A stretch of DNA of 64,000 bases from Morella rubra (Eukaryota > Streptophyta > Magnoliopsida > Fagales > Myricaceae). This document shows positions 1-11,515 of the stretch, in pieces. Position numbers and translations under genes: made by a program. Each line of letters starts with the position of its first letter. Positions within the stretch are counted from its first letter, which is position 1. Where the stretch lies: positions 28,903,364 through 28,967,363 of the forward strand of contig CM025854.1 of assembly GCA_003952965.2 (NCBI GenBank). Direction: 5' to 3'. The notes below the pieces were generated by a model. The model was not told the DNA's origin, ran no database searches, and saw only the letters and a list, made by a program, of their open reading frames with translations.

Positions 1-964
1 GAATCAATTTTGATCCTTGAGTTTTACACTATTTAAATATACGTCCTTGAATTTTAAAATTCTAACTCTCTAATTTTCGAGTTTGTACCCCAACAAATAA
101 GTACAAATTCAAGGACAAAAAGTAAAATTTTAGAAATTTAATGACCTATTTTTAAATCCCTATAAAATTGAAAGACCAACAATGATTTTACTCTTATTTT
201 TATTCATCAATACTCTTTTTTTGTTTTAAAAATAAATCTGTGAACCTATATTTCCGAAAACGGATAATTTGTTGCAAAAAGAATCTAGGCCAAAATTTTA
301 TGTCAACCTAGAAAAACCTAGGTAAAAAAAAAAATCGTTAAAAATCAAAGAAAAGCTTTCAAAAAGCACTGTCCACACAAGCTTTTACACGTTTTGACAC
401 TTTTTCTTTCAAGTCGAAAAAGCAAAAATGCCACCCACAAACAAAAGAAAAGGCAAACGTGCCGAGAGGATGGAGAAAATGCAAAAAAAGATGGAATGAC
501 GGGGGCTCCGTCCGCGGTCTCCCACTCTTTTTTTTTTTTTTCCCTAAGCACCGCGGTCTTCCACTTGCTTGTTGCACTTTCGTGATGCACGTTGCTCAAG
601 TCTCTCTGAATCTGAAGGGATCAGAGAGAGACTGAGGAGCAAATTATTGCTTGGCCATCTGGCATCTACCCAAACCTTTTTTCCCTTTTTCTTGTTTCCA
701 TATGCTTTCGAAATCCTATGGTACCTAACTTCTTGGAAATCTTTTACCTACGGTTAAAAAATATTCGTTAGTGTGTTTCCTTGTCTCCTAATATTGCTGA
801 CAAGTAAGGCTGGACCTCTTTGATTAATCCCCCCTTACAAGCTGTTTTTAAAAGCGGCTTTAATTCTGTGTCGTTGGAACAAGAAGAAGCGTACGCGTTT
901 CCATTTCTGTGATTTTTTCTTCTTGAACTCGTCACAGACTCACGGTCAATGATCTCTTGTTCCC
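1..964. repeat. Upstream part of duplicated block A (copy at 11516-12478)
   Basis: The sequence is near-identical to 11516-12478, including an A/T-rich stretch, a homopolymer-rich segment near 320-540 and the leader just upstream of receptor A. The copies differ by small indels: block B lacks the poly-T of 529-542, and block A lacks a ~50 bp stretch present near 12305-12355. No independent gene is supported; short open frames here are low-complexity. It is probably the promoter and 5' leader of the receptor gene. Confidence 0.75.
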
Positions 965-3614
965 ATGAGGAACATCTCAATGCTCACACCTATCTTCTTC
1001 GCCTTCTCCCTCTGTCATATCTCGATCGCTATTTCGTTACCTCGTTACGTTGCTGATATTAATATTACAGTCAACTGTGGCAGTTCTGGCAGCTCATGGG
1101 CTCAGGACAACCGCTTGTGGTTTGGAGACATAGACTCCAAATTGACTCCGACTGAAGAAAATATCCACAAATCTATTACCTCTACAGCCCAGAGCCATGG
1201 TTCCTTCGATGCTGTCCCTTACATGACCGCTCGCCTCTCTTATTCCCAATTCACGTATGTGTTTCGGGTCACCCCTGGTCCAAAATTCGTTCGCTTGCAC
1301 TTTTACCCGGCTCCTAATTACTCTGCTAATTTTGTTCGGCATAAAGACTTCTTCACTGTCAAAGCGGGTTCCTTCACCCTGCTTAGAAACTTCAGTGCTT
1401 CCATTCTTGCGACTTACTTGAGCAGCGAAACTTTTTTCAAAGAGTTCTGCGTCAACGTTGAACAGGACCAAAAATTGAATTTAACTTTCATCCCATCTCC
1501 AAGTTCTTCCAATGATTCCTATGCTTTCATCAACGGGATTGAGATTATTTCCATGCCAAGAGACCTATATTATCAGCTAAATGGGGAAGGTCTACCATGG
1601 ATCCGACAAACTGCTCTGTTCTATATGAAGGAAAGCATGGCATTTGAGAAGGTTTTTCGGTTAAACGTTGGAGGCAGCGGTATATCACCCACACAAGACA
1701 CCGGCATGTTCAGAGAATGGTCTGATGACAATAACTATGTGGTGAGTGACAGCGTGATCCCTCGTAATCCATCTTTGATTCTCAATTACGCCAAAATACC
1801 AAATTACACAGCACCAGATGATATCTATCGGTCTGCAAGGTCCATGGGTCCGCACAGCAACCAAAATTTACTTAATAATTAGACGTGGAAATTACCCGTT
1901 TTGGATTCGGGATTCAATTATCTGGTGAGACTCCATTTCTGCGAACTAGAGACTGAAATAACCGGTCCCGGCCAAAGGCAATTCATTATCTACATAGATA
2001 ATGAGACGGCTCTTGATAGGGCTGATGTCATGATGTGGAACGACGGTGCTAAGGATGAGCCTGTGTACAAAGACTTCGTTGTAAGGATCCAGGCCGGTGA
2101 GCCTAATCTCTTCATTGCTCTACATCCTCGAGAAGCAACTGATGCTATCAACGATGCCATTCTAAATGGGATCGAACTATTAAAACTGAGCGACAATGGG
2201 AACCTTGCTGGGACCAATCCTCCCAATGTGTCCTCTCCGGCGCCGGATCAACAGCCCGCCTCTGCAGCCAACGTGTCCAAGATAAGCAAAACCGTATCCA
2301 TAGCCATTGGAAGTGTTGCGGGCTTCTCAGTCCTGCTCGCTCTAGCGTGCTGCGCGGCTCTCTGGAAGCTAAGGAAGACGAAGCACTATGGTTCTTACTA
2401 CCCACTATCGAAGTGTTGGTGCTGGCCTGACCACAGCAAGGGAAAGTCAACGAGGACAAAAGCGTCGTCACTGCCTGATGAACTATGTCGCCACTTCTCA
2501 CTGGAAGAAATCAAAATCGCAACCAGCACCTTTCACGAAGAATTAATTTGTCGGCCGAGGAGGGTTTGGCGACGTATACAAGGGTTTCATTGATCACAAT
2601 GATCAGGGTACTTTGATCGTGGCAATCAAGCGCTTGAACCCCGAGTCAAAACAAGGTGCACGTGAGTTTTGGAGAGAGATCGATCTGCTCTCCCAGCTTC
2701 GCCATGTCCACCTCGTCTCTCTCATCGGATACTGCGACGATGACAACGAGATGATCCTCGTCTACGATTACATGACCAACGGCACGCTCCGCGACCAACT
2801 CTACGACAACGTCAACGATTCCATTCCGTGGAAACAGAGGCTCGATATTTGCATCGGAGCAGCCCGTGGGTTAAATTACCTGCATACGGGAGCGAAGCAC
2901 CCAATTATCCACCGCGACGTGAAGACGACGAATATTCTGTTGGACGAGAAATGGGTGGCCAAAGTTTCGGATTTCGGGTTGTCCAAAATGGTGGATAATA
3001 GTGCGGCCATTACAGCCGTGATGGGTACGTGGGGCTATTTGGATCCAGAATATGCAAGACGTCAACAGCTGACCGAAAAATCTGACGTGTACTCGTTTGG
3101 GGTGGTGCTGTTCGAAGTTTTATGTGCCCGAAAAGCATTAAATTCTAAACTGGAGGATGATCAAAAGAATTTGGCCCATTGGGCCCGAAAATGCATAGAG
3201 AGGGGGACCATCGGTGAAATAATTGATCCATATCTGAAAGGAAAAATTTCCCCCGACTGTTTCAAGGTATACGTGGCGGTCGCGGAGAGTTGCGTTTGCG
3301 ATGCCGGAATCGATCGGCCCACGATGAATGATGTGATGGAAAATCTCGAATTTTGCCTTGGAGCTCAAAACAATGCGGATGCCAGAGAGAAAACCAATCC
3401 TGGTGGTGAACATATGTATCCGGAGGTGCTATCGTTCCATGTTGGCGGTACTACAGGGGTTCCTATGTGCGCTACCTTTCAAAGTAGACACGTGTGGGAA
3501 GACGATAGTGGTACCGGGTTAACCATTACGGCTGAGACGACCAACCAAAGTCTCGATTCTGATACTCATACGCATCAAGACGTCCTCACGGACACCTCTG
3601 AGTCTAAAGTTTAG
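965..3614 (+). pseudogene. Receptor A: CrRLK1L (FERONIA-like) malectin-like receptor kinase, broken
   Basis: The ATG at 965 opens a signal peptide (residues 1 to ~25), followed by a malectin-like ectodomain (about 30-395), a transmembrane segment (about 442-465, nt ~2290-2361) and a Ser/Thr kinase domain. Visible kinase motifs are the VAIK lysine (~2619-2630), HRD at 2910-2918 and DFG at 2970-2978. CrRLK1L proteins sit in the plasma membrane and bind RALF peptides and cell-wall pectin. The family is usually intronless and ~850-900 aa; this span is 883 codons plus one base. Two lesions are seen against block B: a TTG-to-TAG stop at 1880-1882 in the ectodomain, and an extra T near 2548 that shifts frame in the glycine-rich loop. 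The kinase then stays open to 3614. The single stop and single-base insertion could be decay or sequence error. Confidence 0.9.
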
Positions 3615-5289
3615 GTTTATTTTGTGTTTTTCCAAAACTATGGGTGCATCTCTTAAATAGATCAAGGTCTGATTGGGTTAAAATAGATTAAAAATAAAAT
3701 ATTTGTTCACTAAAAAAATGAACAAAAAAAAAGAATGCGAGTGTGATTGAAGCTGTTAGTCCACCAGTCTTGCTTTTTCATATATAATGTCGCGATCTTT
3801 ATTTTGTACATGTGATAATGTATTTATTTTGGTGTAATAGTGTGGTCGTATAATGCTCCCTTCCCACTGTAATAATACTAGGTTTTCGATGGCAGTACTT
3901 TGCATTCAATTTTTTTCTTTCGTTCTTTTTTTTTTTTTTTCCTGGAGAAAGGAAACATTTATAACTAACATCAACATGCAATTGGTTTGGAAGCCAGCTG
4001 TTTACTATGAAGTTGGATAAATCGCTAGAACAAACCTAGGTACATAATCAAAACCCCAAGGCTTTTGGTTACCTAAGCAACCCGGTCCTCAGACAACAAG
4101 TAAAATATCGTAATAAGTGCGGTAAAACATGATCCCTGAACAAATCAATAGTTCAGTCTTAGAGATTTTTTGGGTGAAAGGGTGAAAGTTCAGTTTCTAG
4201 TTTCTGTTCAATTTTTTTTTTGTTAGTGTAGTAAATGGAATAGGCTGTGAGATTACAATATGTATTTTGACGGTTAACATCCCCTAATAAAGATAAAACT
4301 TTATTTTTATTTTTATTAATTTGGGAAAGCAGAATTAAGATCCACAAATTATAGAGGAAGTAATAAGTGGATTTATTGGGTTAACCCATACACTATGTCT
4401 TAAAGAGCCAAACTCTTAAAAGGGTAGAAAAATTTTATAAGTCACTCTCGAATCATTCTCGACAAGTTCATGTTACCAATTTCAACTTTTTATATATAAA
4501 TATTTCTTAATTAAAAATTGTAACATGATATTTAACTTGGCTTGAAAAATTGATTACCTAAATTAGCAAATAAGAATATAACTCAACTTCAAGCTCGGAA
4601 TTCGGGTATAGTTGTTTTTTAATTATTTTCTTTACTGAATTCGGGTCGAGTTCAATAACAAAGTAAGTGCATGCGTGTATTTATAACAGTTTGTGTTTTG
4701 CTCGTTTTATAATGACGACATACAAATTTTGCTCGTGACTATAGCAAATACCGATTGATGCTCTAGTCGACGCGTAGGCCTCCACCAATACTAATAATTG
4801 AGCTTACTGGGCCCGACTTCTATATTTTCTCATTCTGTCGTACGCTTGTCCCGATAAAGCTCACACGAAATTTATTAGAGACTTGAAAAGTACAGAAACG
4901 GGACCCACTTTTTTATGTTAAAGTCCTGGTAAAGCTGAGTAGTGGAACACCTAGACAAGCAAAGCAGACTGTACGATGTGTGGGGCGTGAATCACGTGAA
5001 ACTGTGGAGGCCAGCTGCTCAAGCCACGTAATAAAGTCATACATATAATTTTTACCCAAAAATTCTCACTAGTTCTCTGATCACTAAAGAAACCTTTGAA
5101 ACATGCCTCCGGTACGCTCCGATCGTTGAGATCCCGTCAAATTCTGAAGGGATTTATATTAAGGAATTTCCATGAAGAAAATCAAGTTTAAGAGGGCAGC
5201 TTGGCAACTTCCATTACATTATCAATTTGAACTACGTTTCGATCAACTTTTGGGATTGTATCCCAAAAATTGTTGTTTCATCGTAATTG
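3615..5289. other. Intergenic spacer between receptor A and RALF R1
   Basis: No gene is seen. The spacer repeats in block B (15125-16390, with 4066-4520 missing there), and parts repeat after receptor D (54120-54640). It includes T-rich tracts, a stretch copied at 11140-11345, and a conserved motif around 4950-5010 with a G-box. Confidence 0.6.
4993..4998. promoter_or_regulatory. G-box CACGTG in conserved RALF-upstream motif (R1)
   Basis: CACGTG lies in a segment (about 4950-5010) with the shared pattern AGACAAGC-AAGCAGA ... GGATCACGTGAAACT. The motif recurs upstream of R3 (CACGTG 16047-16052), of a promoter relic (CACGTG 39588-39593), and as CATGTG upstream of R4 (36192-36197) and of another relic (23794-23799). 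G-boxes bind bZIP and bHLH factors in plants; the role here is inferred from conservation only. Confidence 0.45.
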
Positions 5290-5590
5290 GTTAGGGGCTA
5301 ATAATTGGAGCGAGAAACATAACCCAGAATATATGTATAGAATTACAGAAATGCAACTACTTTTGTGCCCGGGATTTGTTATTGTTTTCTCCTCCCGAAA
5401 AGACCACCAGATCCTTACTAATCTTCTGTCATATACTAGCAGTGCCTTTACTTTATTCGACGCAAAAGAAAATTCTTCCATGGATGGAAAGTAATTAGAT
5501 ATAATAAACTACTATACTTTTCTAGCTCATTTTGGGTCCATCCTATTGTGTCGGTCATCACTGGTCTCTTCTTTACTCCCAGTATAAGTA
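5290..5590 (+). promoter_or_regulatory. RALF R1 promoter module with TATA box
   Basis: TATAAGTA at 5583-5590 lies 50 bp before the ATG at 5641. The upstream ~300 bp is shared with R3 (16390-16730) and, more distantly, with R2 (9880-10103), R4 (37125-37319) and two relics (25375-25575, 39775-39940). Shared landmarks are GCTAATAATTGGAG, ACTTTTGTGCC and TGCCTTTACTTTATT. Confidence 0.6.
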
Positions 5591-5640
5591 CAGCCCTCGA
5601 GTTAGGCAGCGGAAGTGGGTGAGTACACAGGAGTAAGAAA

Positions 5641-6015
5641 ATGGAGGTTCATAAGAGGAAGGGAGGGGTATTCTTCTATCACCTTGCATTCTTCGTGATG
5701 CTGATACTCCTCGACTCATATTGCTGTGGTGCTGCTGTCCTTGTTAAGAGCAATTCCAGCTTTCGTTGTGATGGTCGCCTCGACGAATGCCTGATTGAGG
5801 AGGACTTGGAGTTGGAGTTCCTGATGAATCCCTATGTGAGCCGGATTCTTGCTAATCATAAAGAAAAACCAAACAACCTAGATCCTTATAAAGCAATCTT
5901 CAAGAAGCCTTGTGGGGAAACAAATGACCCTCAATATCAGAAGTGCATCGATGCATTCAAAGTGAAGCACCATGGGTGTAAATGTGATGGTATTTACTGC
6001 AGATGCAAGACTTAA
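5641..6015 (+). CDS. RALF-like secreted peptide precursor R1
   Basis: This is an intact 124-aa precursor. Residues 1-32 are a basic N-terminus followed by a hydrophobic signal peptide. A RALF-type propeptide follows with Cys43 and Cys50 (CxGxxxEC), an acidic EED/ELE run and SRIL at 67-70, where classical RALFs have the RRxL site cut by subtilase S1P. The predicted mature part (71-124) has Cys91 and Cys102, then a crowded tail with Cys113, 115, 120 and 122; classical RALFs have four mature cysteines and a YISY motif, which is reduced here to DPYKAIF. RALFs are apoplastic ligands of CrRLK1L receptors and LLG co-receptors. The gene lies 2.0 kb downstream of receptor A on the same strand, behind a TATA box at 5583. 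The ATG at 5641 is the start shared by all copies. Family placement rests on the propeptide; the mature region is divergent. Confidence 0.8.
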   Translation: MEVHKRKGGVFFYHLAFFVMLILLDSYCCGAAVLVKSNSSFRCDGRLDECLIEEDLELEFLMNPYVSRILANHKEKPNNLDPYKAIFKKPCGETNDPQYQKCIDAFKVKHHGCKCDGIYCRCKT

Positions 6016-6708
6016 TCTAACCCCCTGCATCGCGGCAATGTGTTTTCTGTCTGCTCTACACTTGTTTTCCAATATCCTATGGTATTGGCGGTACTGTTTT
6101 TCCTTCTATAAAAGATGTCATGATGTATTACTCCCGACGAGGAGTACTACTTTAGTGTCCGTATCATGCCCGTTCGTGTTCGACGTAGTCTATGTATCTT
6201 TTGTCGGAATAAATCTTCATGTCCACGATTGTCGTAATTTCGTAAAGGGTACATGCACATGGCTGTGTGAAACCTGAATCTAAACAATATGTATGTATGT
6301 TAATGTGTATATCGTGTGTCTAAATATTAGATGAGTCCTGGTTAAGAGCATCTTCGATCTAAAAAACACAAAAGTTGCACATCCGTCTTCGTCAATTGTA
6401 TAAATTTCTTTTCTTTTCGATGGATATCAATATTTTATTCAATTCCGTGCGGGGAAATCTTTAAAAGCTTGTCTAGAATGGATCGCATGGTCTGGTTGGT
6501 AGTGACTGGGGGCAAGATCAAGGAAATATAAATTGGCGAAGCGAATTGTTCAGGTCCAACTTAAGTAGCATGATGCTTAGGACGCACTTGGGATTGTATA
6601 AATAAAGTAGGTACTGTACTATATTTGTTTTTGTTCCAAATTAAAACAGAGTTCCAAGTTTCTAGATAAAGAAACTTTGGACTCGCACATCTCGATCTCA
6701 CTAACAAG
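6016..6708. other. RALF R1 3' flank, no gene
   Basis: This is the 3' untranslated region and spacer, copied at 54812-55538 after the truncated R5. No coding sequence is supported. Confidence 0.55.
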
Positions 6709-7175
6709 CTATGTTCGAAGTATTTTGTGCCCCAAACACAGGCACTGAATCAAAAGCTGAAGAAGGTGCAAGAGAATTTGGCCAACGGAACCTGGAAATG
6801 TTGTGAAAGCGGGACCTATTAGTGCAATCTTAGAACGAAAGTGAAGGACAGCTCAGGTGGACAGCTATGTTTCTAAAACGGCCCATGATGGAAAAGCTCA
6901 GCTTTGCACTGGAGCTACGTACGGAAGGAGAACGCGGACACCTTGGTGGGGAAAAGCTATCCCTGGAGGGAGACAGCATACGAGTCCGGACTCCGGCGGT
7001 GTTATCTTTCCGTGTCGCAGGTAGTGCTGTTGCCTCTCAGTGCACTGGTCTTCACAGATGACACGTGTTGGAATCGGATAGTGGAACCAGATCAACGGTG
7101 ATTAAAATTGAGTTGGCCTAACTAAGCCTTCACCCTGGTGCTATTACAAGTTCAAGATGTCTTCACGGACACGAC
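6709..7175 (+). pseudogene. Relic of CrRLK1L kinase C-terminus
   Basis: Translated pieces match the last third of receptor A in order: LFEVFCAPNT (for [10 protein letters not shown]), EFGQ, RPMMEKLSFALEL (for RPTMNDVMENLEF), GGEKLSLE, VLSFRVAG (for VLSFHVGG), HVLESDSGT (for HVWEDDSGT), and finally the segment equivalent to TDTSESKV. It has many stops and indels. The same relic occurs at 55539-56022, and a shorter piece at 18455-18540. It marks a former receptor between R1 and the next RALF relic. Confidence 0.75.
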
Positions 7176-7708
7176 CAACTCTAGACAATACCCGATAAAA
7201 AGAGATTTTAAAAGTAGCGGTTAAATATACTTTTGGCAGATCAATTAGCATACTCTCAAATTTTGTTCTTGTTGGATCTATTTTGAACAGGTCCATCGTA
7301 ACCTCCATTGGGCTAAACATCCGAGGAAACTAGACTTATAGCCCAGAGTTTGAGATGGGTTAAAAGGCTGAAATTCTCCTTTATTCCTCCTACAACCCTA
7401 AATTGGATGCTCCAACTCTACGTCCTCCTCTCAAGAGGATTTCTCCATACTAGTCTTTCTCGCTCCCTCCTCTCTTCCTTTCTCTTTGGTCCCCCACTGT
7501 TTTTCCGTTCTTCCCTTCTTTAGAAAGCCAAAAAGTCCCCCTCTTTTTCTCTGTCTCCTACTCTTATCTTCCTTTCCTCCTCTTTGGGCCCCCCCGATCT
7601 CTTGAGCCTCAGCCCTACCTTCTTCGGGCCTTACTCCCCTCGGCACTCTTTCCGTCCCATCCCCCACTTTACCCGAGATCGGCGTTGTTAGGATTGGTCT
7701 CCCTTGAG
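7176..7708. other. Spacer with pyrimidine-rich tract
   Basis: About 7376-7700 is strongly C/T-rich on the + strand (repeated CCTC and CTTT runs). It has no counterpart elsewhere in the window. The opposite-strand open frame across it is a composition artefact. Confidence 0.5.
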
Positions 7709-7768
7709 GGTGGAGCACCATGGTTGTCAGTGTAGTGGTATTTACTGCAAATGCAAGACCTTCTAACC
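7709..7768 (+). pseudogene. 3' relic of a RALF-like gene
   Basis: The last ~19 codons of an R3-type RALF (EHHGCQCSGIYCKCKTF then stop) are preserved almost unchanged from 17103-17158, and the match continues through the 3' flank to about 8560 (17159-17980). Everything 5' of this point is missing, so it is a truncated duplicate. Confidence 0.85.
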
Positions 7769-9879
7769 CCCAGAATTGTTCGTGGCAGTTACGTGTTTTC
7801 GGTTGGTGTAGCTCTCTTTCCTGTATCCGATTGTGTTGGGATTTTCTTTTTCCTTTTGTCATGTATCACTGCCTACGAGGAGTACTGTGAGTCCGTATCA
7901 TGCACGTGTTCTAAACTTCGATGTACTCTATGGATCTTTTGTTGGAATAAATCATGATGTCTGCGACTGTCGTAAAGGCCCCGCACATGGCTGTAAGAAA
8001 CGTTAATCGATCAAAAGATGCAGGTTGGCGGTTGCGGTGGAAATCTTCCTTAAAGCTTCCAGAAGTGATCCTCATTAACAATCCCTTATCCCTCCCTCCA
8101 ATATTGTACATTGGCGGCCCTCCATGACTTTAATTACTTTGGTTTTTAAGATGTGTATCAGAGCCTGTTGAATAATCACGTCACTTATGAAAGCAAACTT
8201 ATTGTCCGGAGTGGGAGTTTTAGAGTTTAACCTAACACAGAAAAACCAAGAGCAGATAAAAACATTACAGTCAATTATGCGCGGGGATATACGATCGAGA
8301 ATCTATTATAATTAAAGGGAGAAATCATTTTTAGCCCTCTAATTATTAGTACAATTTCAAATAGAAGTCTAAATTATCAAGTTTTACACATTGAGACATC
8401 TACCAAATTCTATCAATTTACGCTTTTAAAAAAGATCAAACGATCAAACTTGTGTCACATGTATTGTGAATGAGCCACATAGCACAATTTTGACCCTCAA
8501 CTTTTATTTTAGAGCACAATTTGGTTTAGACCCTTATTTAAAATTGAATTAGTAGTTAGAAGGTTCAAAGTGATTTTTTTCTATAATTAATTACTTGCAA
8601 TATTTTAATTCCAAAAATAGTTATCATCCCTACACATCTATTCGTTTTACTATGTGTCTATTTGTTTAAAAAATAATCAATCATCTACTTCAGTTTGATT
8701 TGGCAGATAAGTCATATGAAAGTGATGTGAATTAATATAAATGCTCCTTAAAGATAAAATTTAAAAAATAAATAAAAATTCAAGAAATAAGTTGAAAATA
8801 AATAGATTAATAAAATAAAGTTTCAATATATTTATTTAAAAAAATTAAATTTTATTTATATATAAATTTTATTTTTTAAAATATTTTTAGTAATTTTGTC
8901 TTTGAGGGGCATTTATGTTATTTTTACCCAAAGATATGAGGCCATGATCTCCCTTTAATTAAACTTGGGGCATGTTTATTTCTAAAAGTATTCTAGAATA
9001 CAAATATATTCAACAAAATTTACAAAAGAAATCCAAAATCTCAAAAATTATACACAAACACAATACCTTTTACACAATCTCAACAACTTTTCACATAAAC
9101 TCCAATATCTTAAAAAAAATTATAACAAATTTTCTCTATCTATACTTTTTTACCTAACTCCAATATTTTTTTATTAAACAATTACATAAAATTATCTCTC
9201 TTTACATCTTTTTACGAACTCCAACAACAAAAATTAAACATCTTTAAAACTTTTCACTATCCTTTATACAAAAACCTGTAAAATCTAATCTACATAAATA
9301 TTCACAAATATTCTATCAAAATCTTAAAACTCTTACCATTTTTTAGAAAACTAACATACTTTAGACAACTCAATTTCAAGCTAAAACTTGGTGGATGTTC
9401 TTCTTTTTTTTTTGGGAGAGGCAAATACGGAAACTTAACATTAATACTAACAATCCATAATTACATAGAGCAAAAGACAAACAATACACAAGTCAGGGAG
9501 TCAAATCCCTCATAAATCCAAGGTAGGAACCATGATGCTCGTGGTGAAGGGGGACGTCTCATGAAAATTTAGAGGAAGCGGCCCATTGAATAATTTGGTG
9601 TAAAAACTGAATTTGGACTTCGTGGAAGATACGGTCAACAACACGAACTGAACTACCGAGCCGAAAGGCTCACGCTTTGGAGAAGAGAGTGATTACAACT
9701 GTAACGATTACATGAAACTTTTGTTACTTAAAGGAACTAGAAACATTTGCTTTATTGGTTCCATTATTTCTAGCTCAAAACCATAAAAAATCGGCAGTGA
9801 CTGTCCACTCCAAAAAAGAAAAACAAATCTTGTGGGCCTCAATATTAATTAATGAATACCCAATATTTCTCCAATAATT
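7769..9879. other. RALF 3' flank copy and A/T-rich spacer
   Basis: 7769 to about 8560 copies the R3 3' flank. About 8560-9400 is very A/T-rich with short poly-A/T runs and no coding signal. 9400-9880 shows no recognisable feature. Confidence 0.5.
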
Positions 9880-10103
9880 GTACTCTGATCACTACTATTG
9901 TGCCGACGGTTTGCTATTGGTTTCACCTCCAGAAAAGCTCACAACATCCTACTCATCGGTCCTGATATTTTGGCAGTGCCTTTACTTTATTTGATGGAAA
10001 AAAAAAAAAAAAAAAAATTCTTCCATTGATGGCACTTTTCTAGCGCATTTGGGTCCATCTCATTCTCTTGGTCATCACTTCTTCTTTACTCGCATTATAA
10101 GTA
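9880..10103 (+). promoter_or_regulatory. RALF R2 promoter module
   Basis: This is the same module as upstream of R1, with TATAAGTA at 10096-10103, about 80 bp before the ATG at 10183. A poly-A run (about 9999-10017) has expanded within it. Confidence 0.5.
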
Positions 10104-10182
10104 TACCTCTCGTTACTCAGCGATATGAACGAACTGGGGAGGGAGATCAGTTGGCTGGGGTGAGTACACAGGAGTAAGAAAA

Positions 10183-10542
10183 ATGGAGGTTCATAAAAAG
10201 AAGGGAGGGATATTGTTGTATCATCTTGCATTCTTGGTGATGCTGATACTCCTTGATTCATATTGCTGTGGTGCTGCTGTCCTTGTCAAGAGCAACTCCA
10301 GTTTCCGGTGCGATGGCCGCCTCGACGAATGCCTGATCGAGGAGGACTTGGAGTTGGAGTTCCTGATGAATCCCTATGTCAGCCGGATTCTTGCTAAGGT
10401 CCACCAAAGCTCCAAATTTCTTTTCAACCAATCTTTAAGAAGCCTTGTGGGAATACTGACGGCCTCAATATAAACATTGCATTGACGAGTTCAAAAAGAA
10501 GCACATGGATGTGTGTAAAGGTTTTTACTGCAAATGCATTAA
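10183..10542 (+). pseudogene. RALF-like peptide precursor R2, frameshifted
   Basis: The first ~71 codons match R1 closely (signal peptide, CxGxxxEC propeptide, SRIL). The mature region is then broken. The reading frame shifts soon after SRIL and ends at a TAA near 10473. The KPCG segment and the segment reading PQYKHCIDEFKKKH then KGFYCKC lie in different frames. A small deletion at the end also removes the normal stop position. The cysteine-coding pattern is still recognisable, so inactivation looks fairly recent. What remains could only give a secreted propeptide with a nonsense tail. Confidence 0.85.
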
Positions 10543-11515
10543 TCTAAACTGTGTGTTTCCTGTTTTTTTTTTTTCTTTCTTCTTTCTTTCTTCTTACCGA
10601 TGTGTTTTTCACGTGTACGCTTGTTTCCTATATCTATATATTGTTTTGGGTTTTTCTTTTTCTTCTGTAAAAGATCGATGTCCTGTATTACTTCCTACAA
10701 GGAGTGTCATGAATCCGTGTTTGTTCTAATTACTCTATCTATCTTTGGTTGGAATATTATCGCCACGTCCGCCGTTGTCGTAAACAGGCCCACATCAAGT
10801 AAGAAACCTTAAATCTTAATCCAAAGATGGTTGTGGAGAAAGTCTGCTTTAAAGCTTCCGGAAGTGATCCTCCGTTTCCCTCACAAATCCTCCCCGGCAT
10901 AATGTACTCTCTGGAGGCCCCACCTTGAGTGACTTTTGAACGGAATCCAAAGAGAGTTCTGACTACCTTATCTTTTTTGAACCGAACACCTTCCTCTTGT
11001 TATCTCTGGTCTGTCTTATTGAGAGCGTAACACGGGAAAAAAAAAAAAAAAAAATTTGATTGATGTAGGTTGAATCGCTGAAAATCATCATCTGTTCTGT
11101 GGTCATATAACCGATAATGCATGCGAACCTAAAGGTACAAGTAAAATCTCGTAATAAGTGCGGTAAAACATGATCCCTCAACAAATCCAAACCCGACCCC
11201 ATTTTTTTCAATAGTTCGGTCTTAGAGAATTTTTGGGTGAAAGTACACATTCTAGTTTATGTTCAATTTTTTTTTTTGGTAGTGTACTAAATGGAATAGG
11301 CTGTGAGATTACAATATGTATTTTGGTGGTTAACATGATCCCCTAACAAAGATATAAAAATTTATTTTTCTACGATTTAAAAATAGATCCTTTTGTTTTA
11401 AAACTTCAACTTTTTTCTCCTTGATTTTGTACCCAAAAAAATAAAATTCTTTGGTCAACTTACCTTCAGTCCCTTAATGGTCAAACAACCATACTAGGAA
11501 AAAAATATAGTTAGT
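10543..11515. other. Spacer, mixed duplicated flanks
   Basis: 10543-10930 resembles the RALF 3' flank (compare 17180-17500). 11140-11345 copies the receptor A 3' spacer (4095-4300), so a receptor copy has probably been lost between R2 and block B. A poly-A run lies at about 11037-11054. No gene is seen. Confidence 0.5.

Noticed and set aside
1094..1471. 125-codon minus-strand open frame conserved between blocks A and B (also 12617-12994)
   Set aside because: It lies antisense to the malectin-like domain and is preserved only because the blocks are recent duplicates; no family resemblance.
5641..6015. Plant defensin or knottin-like peptide as an alternative for R1
   Set aside because: The cysteine-rich tail alone could suggest this, but the CxGxxxEC propeptide, acidic run and SRIL site fit RALF precursors.
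7431..7862. 143-codon minus-strand open frame rich in Lys, Arg, Glu and Gly
   Set aside because: It is produced by the pyrimidine-rich tract and the antisense of the RALF relic; low complexity.
8312..8960. Possible transposon with AATTAAAGGGAGA inverted ends
   Set aside because: Only about 13 bases match in inverted orientation and block B shares the left part without the right end, so ends are unconvincing.
10505..10729. 74-codon frame beginning in the RALF R2 tail
   Set aside because: It is run-on of the broken R2 mature region into its 3' flank after loss of the stop codon.
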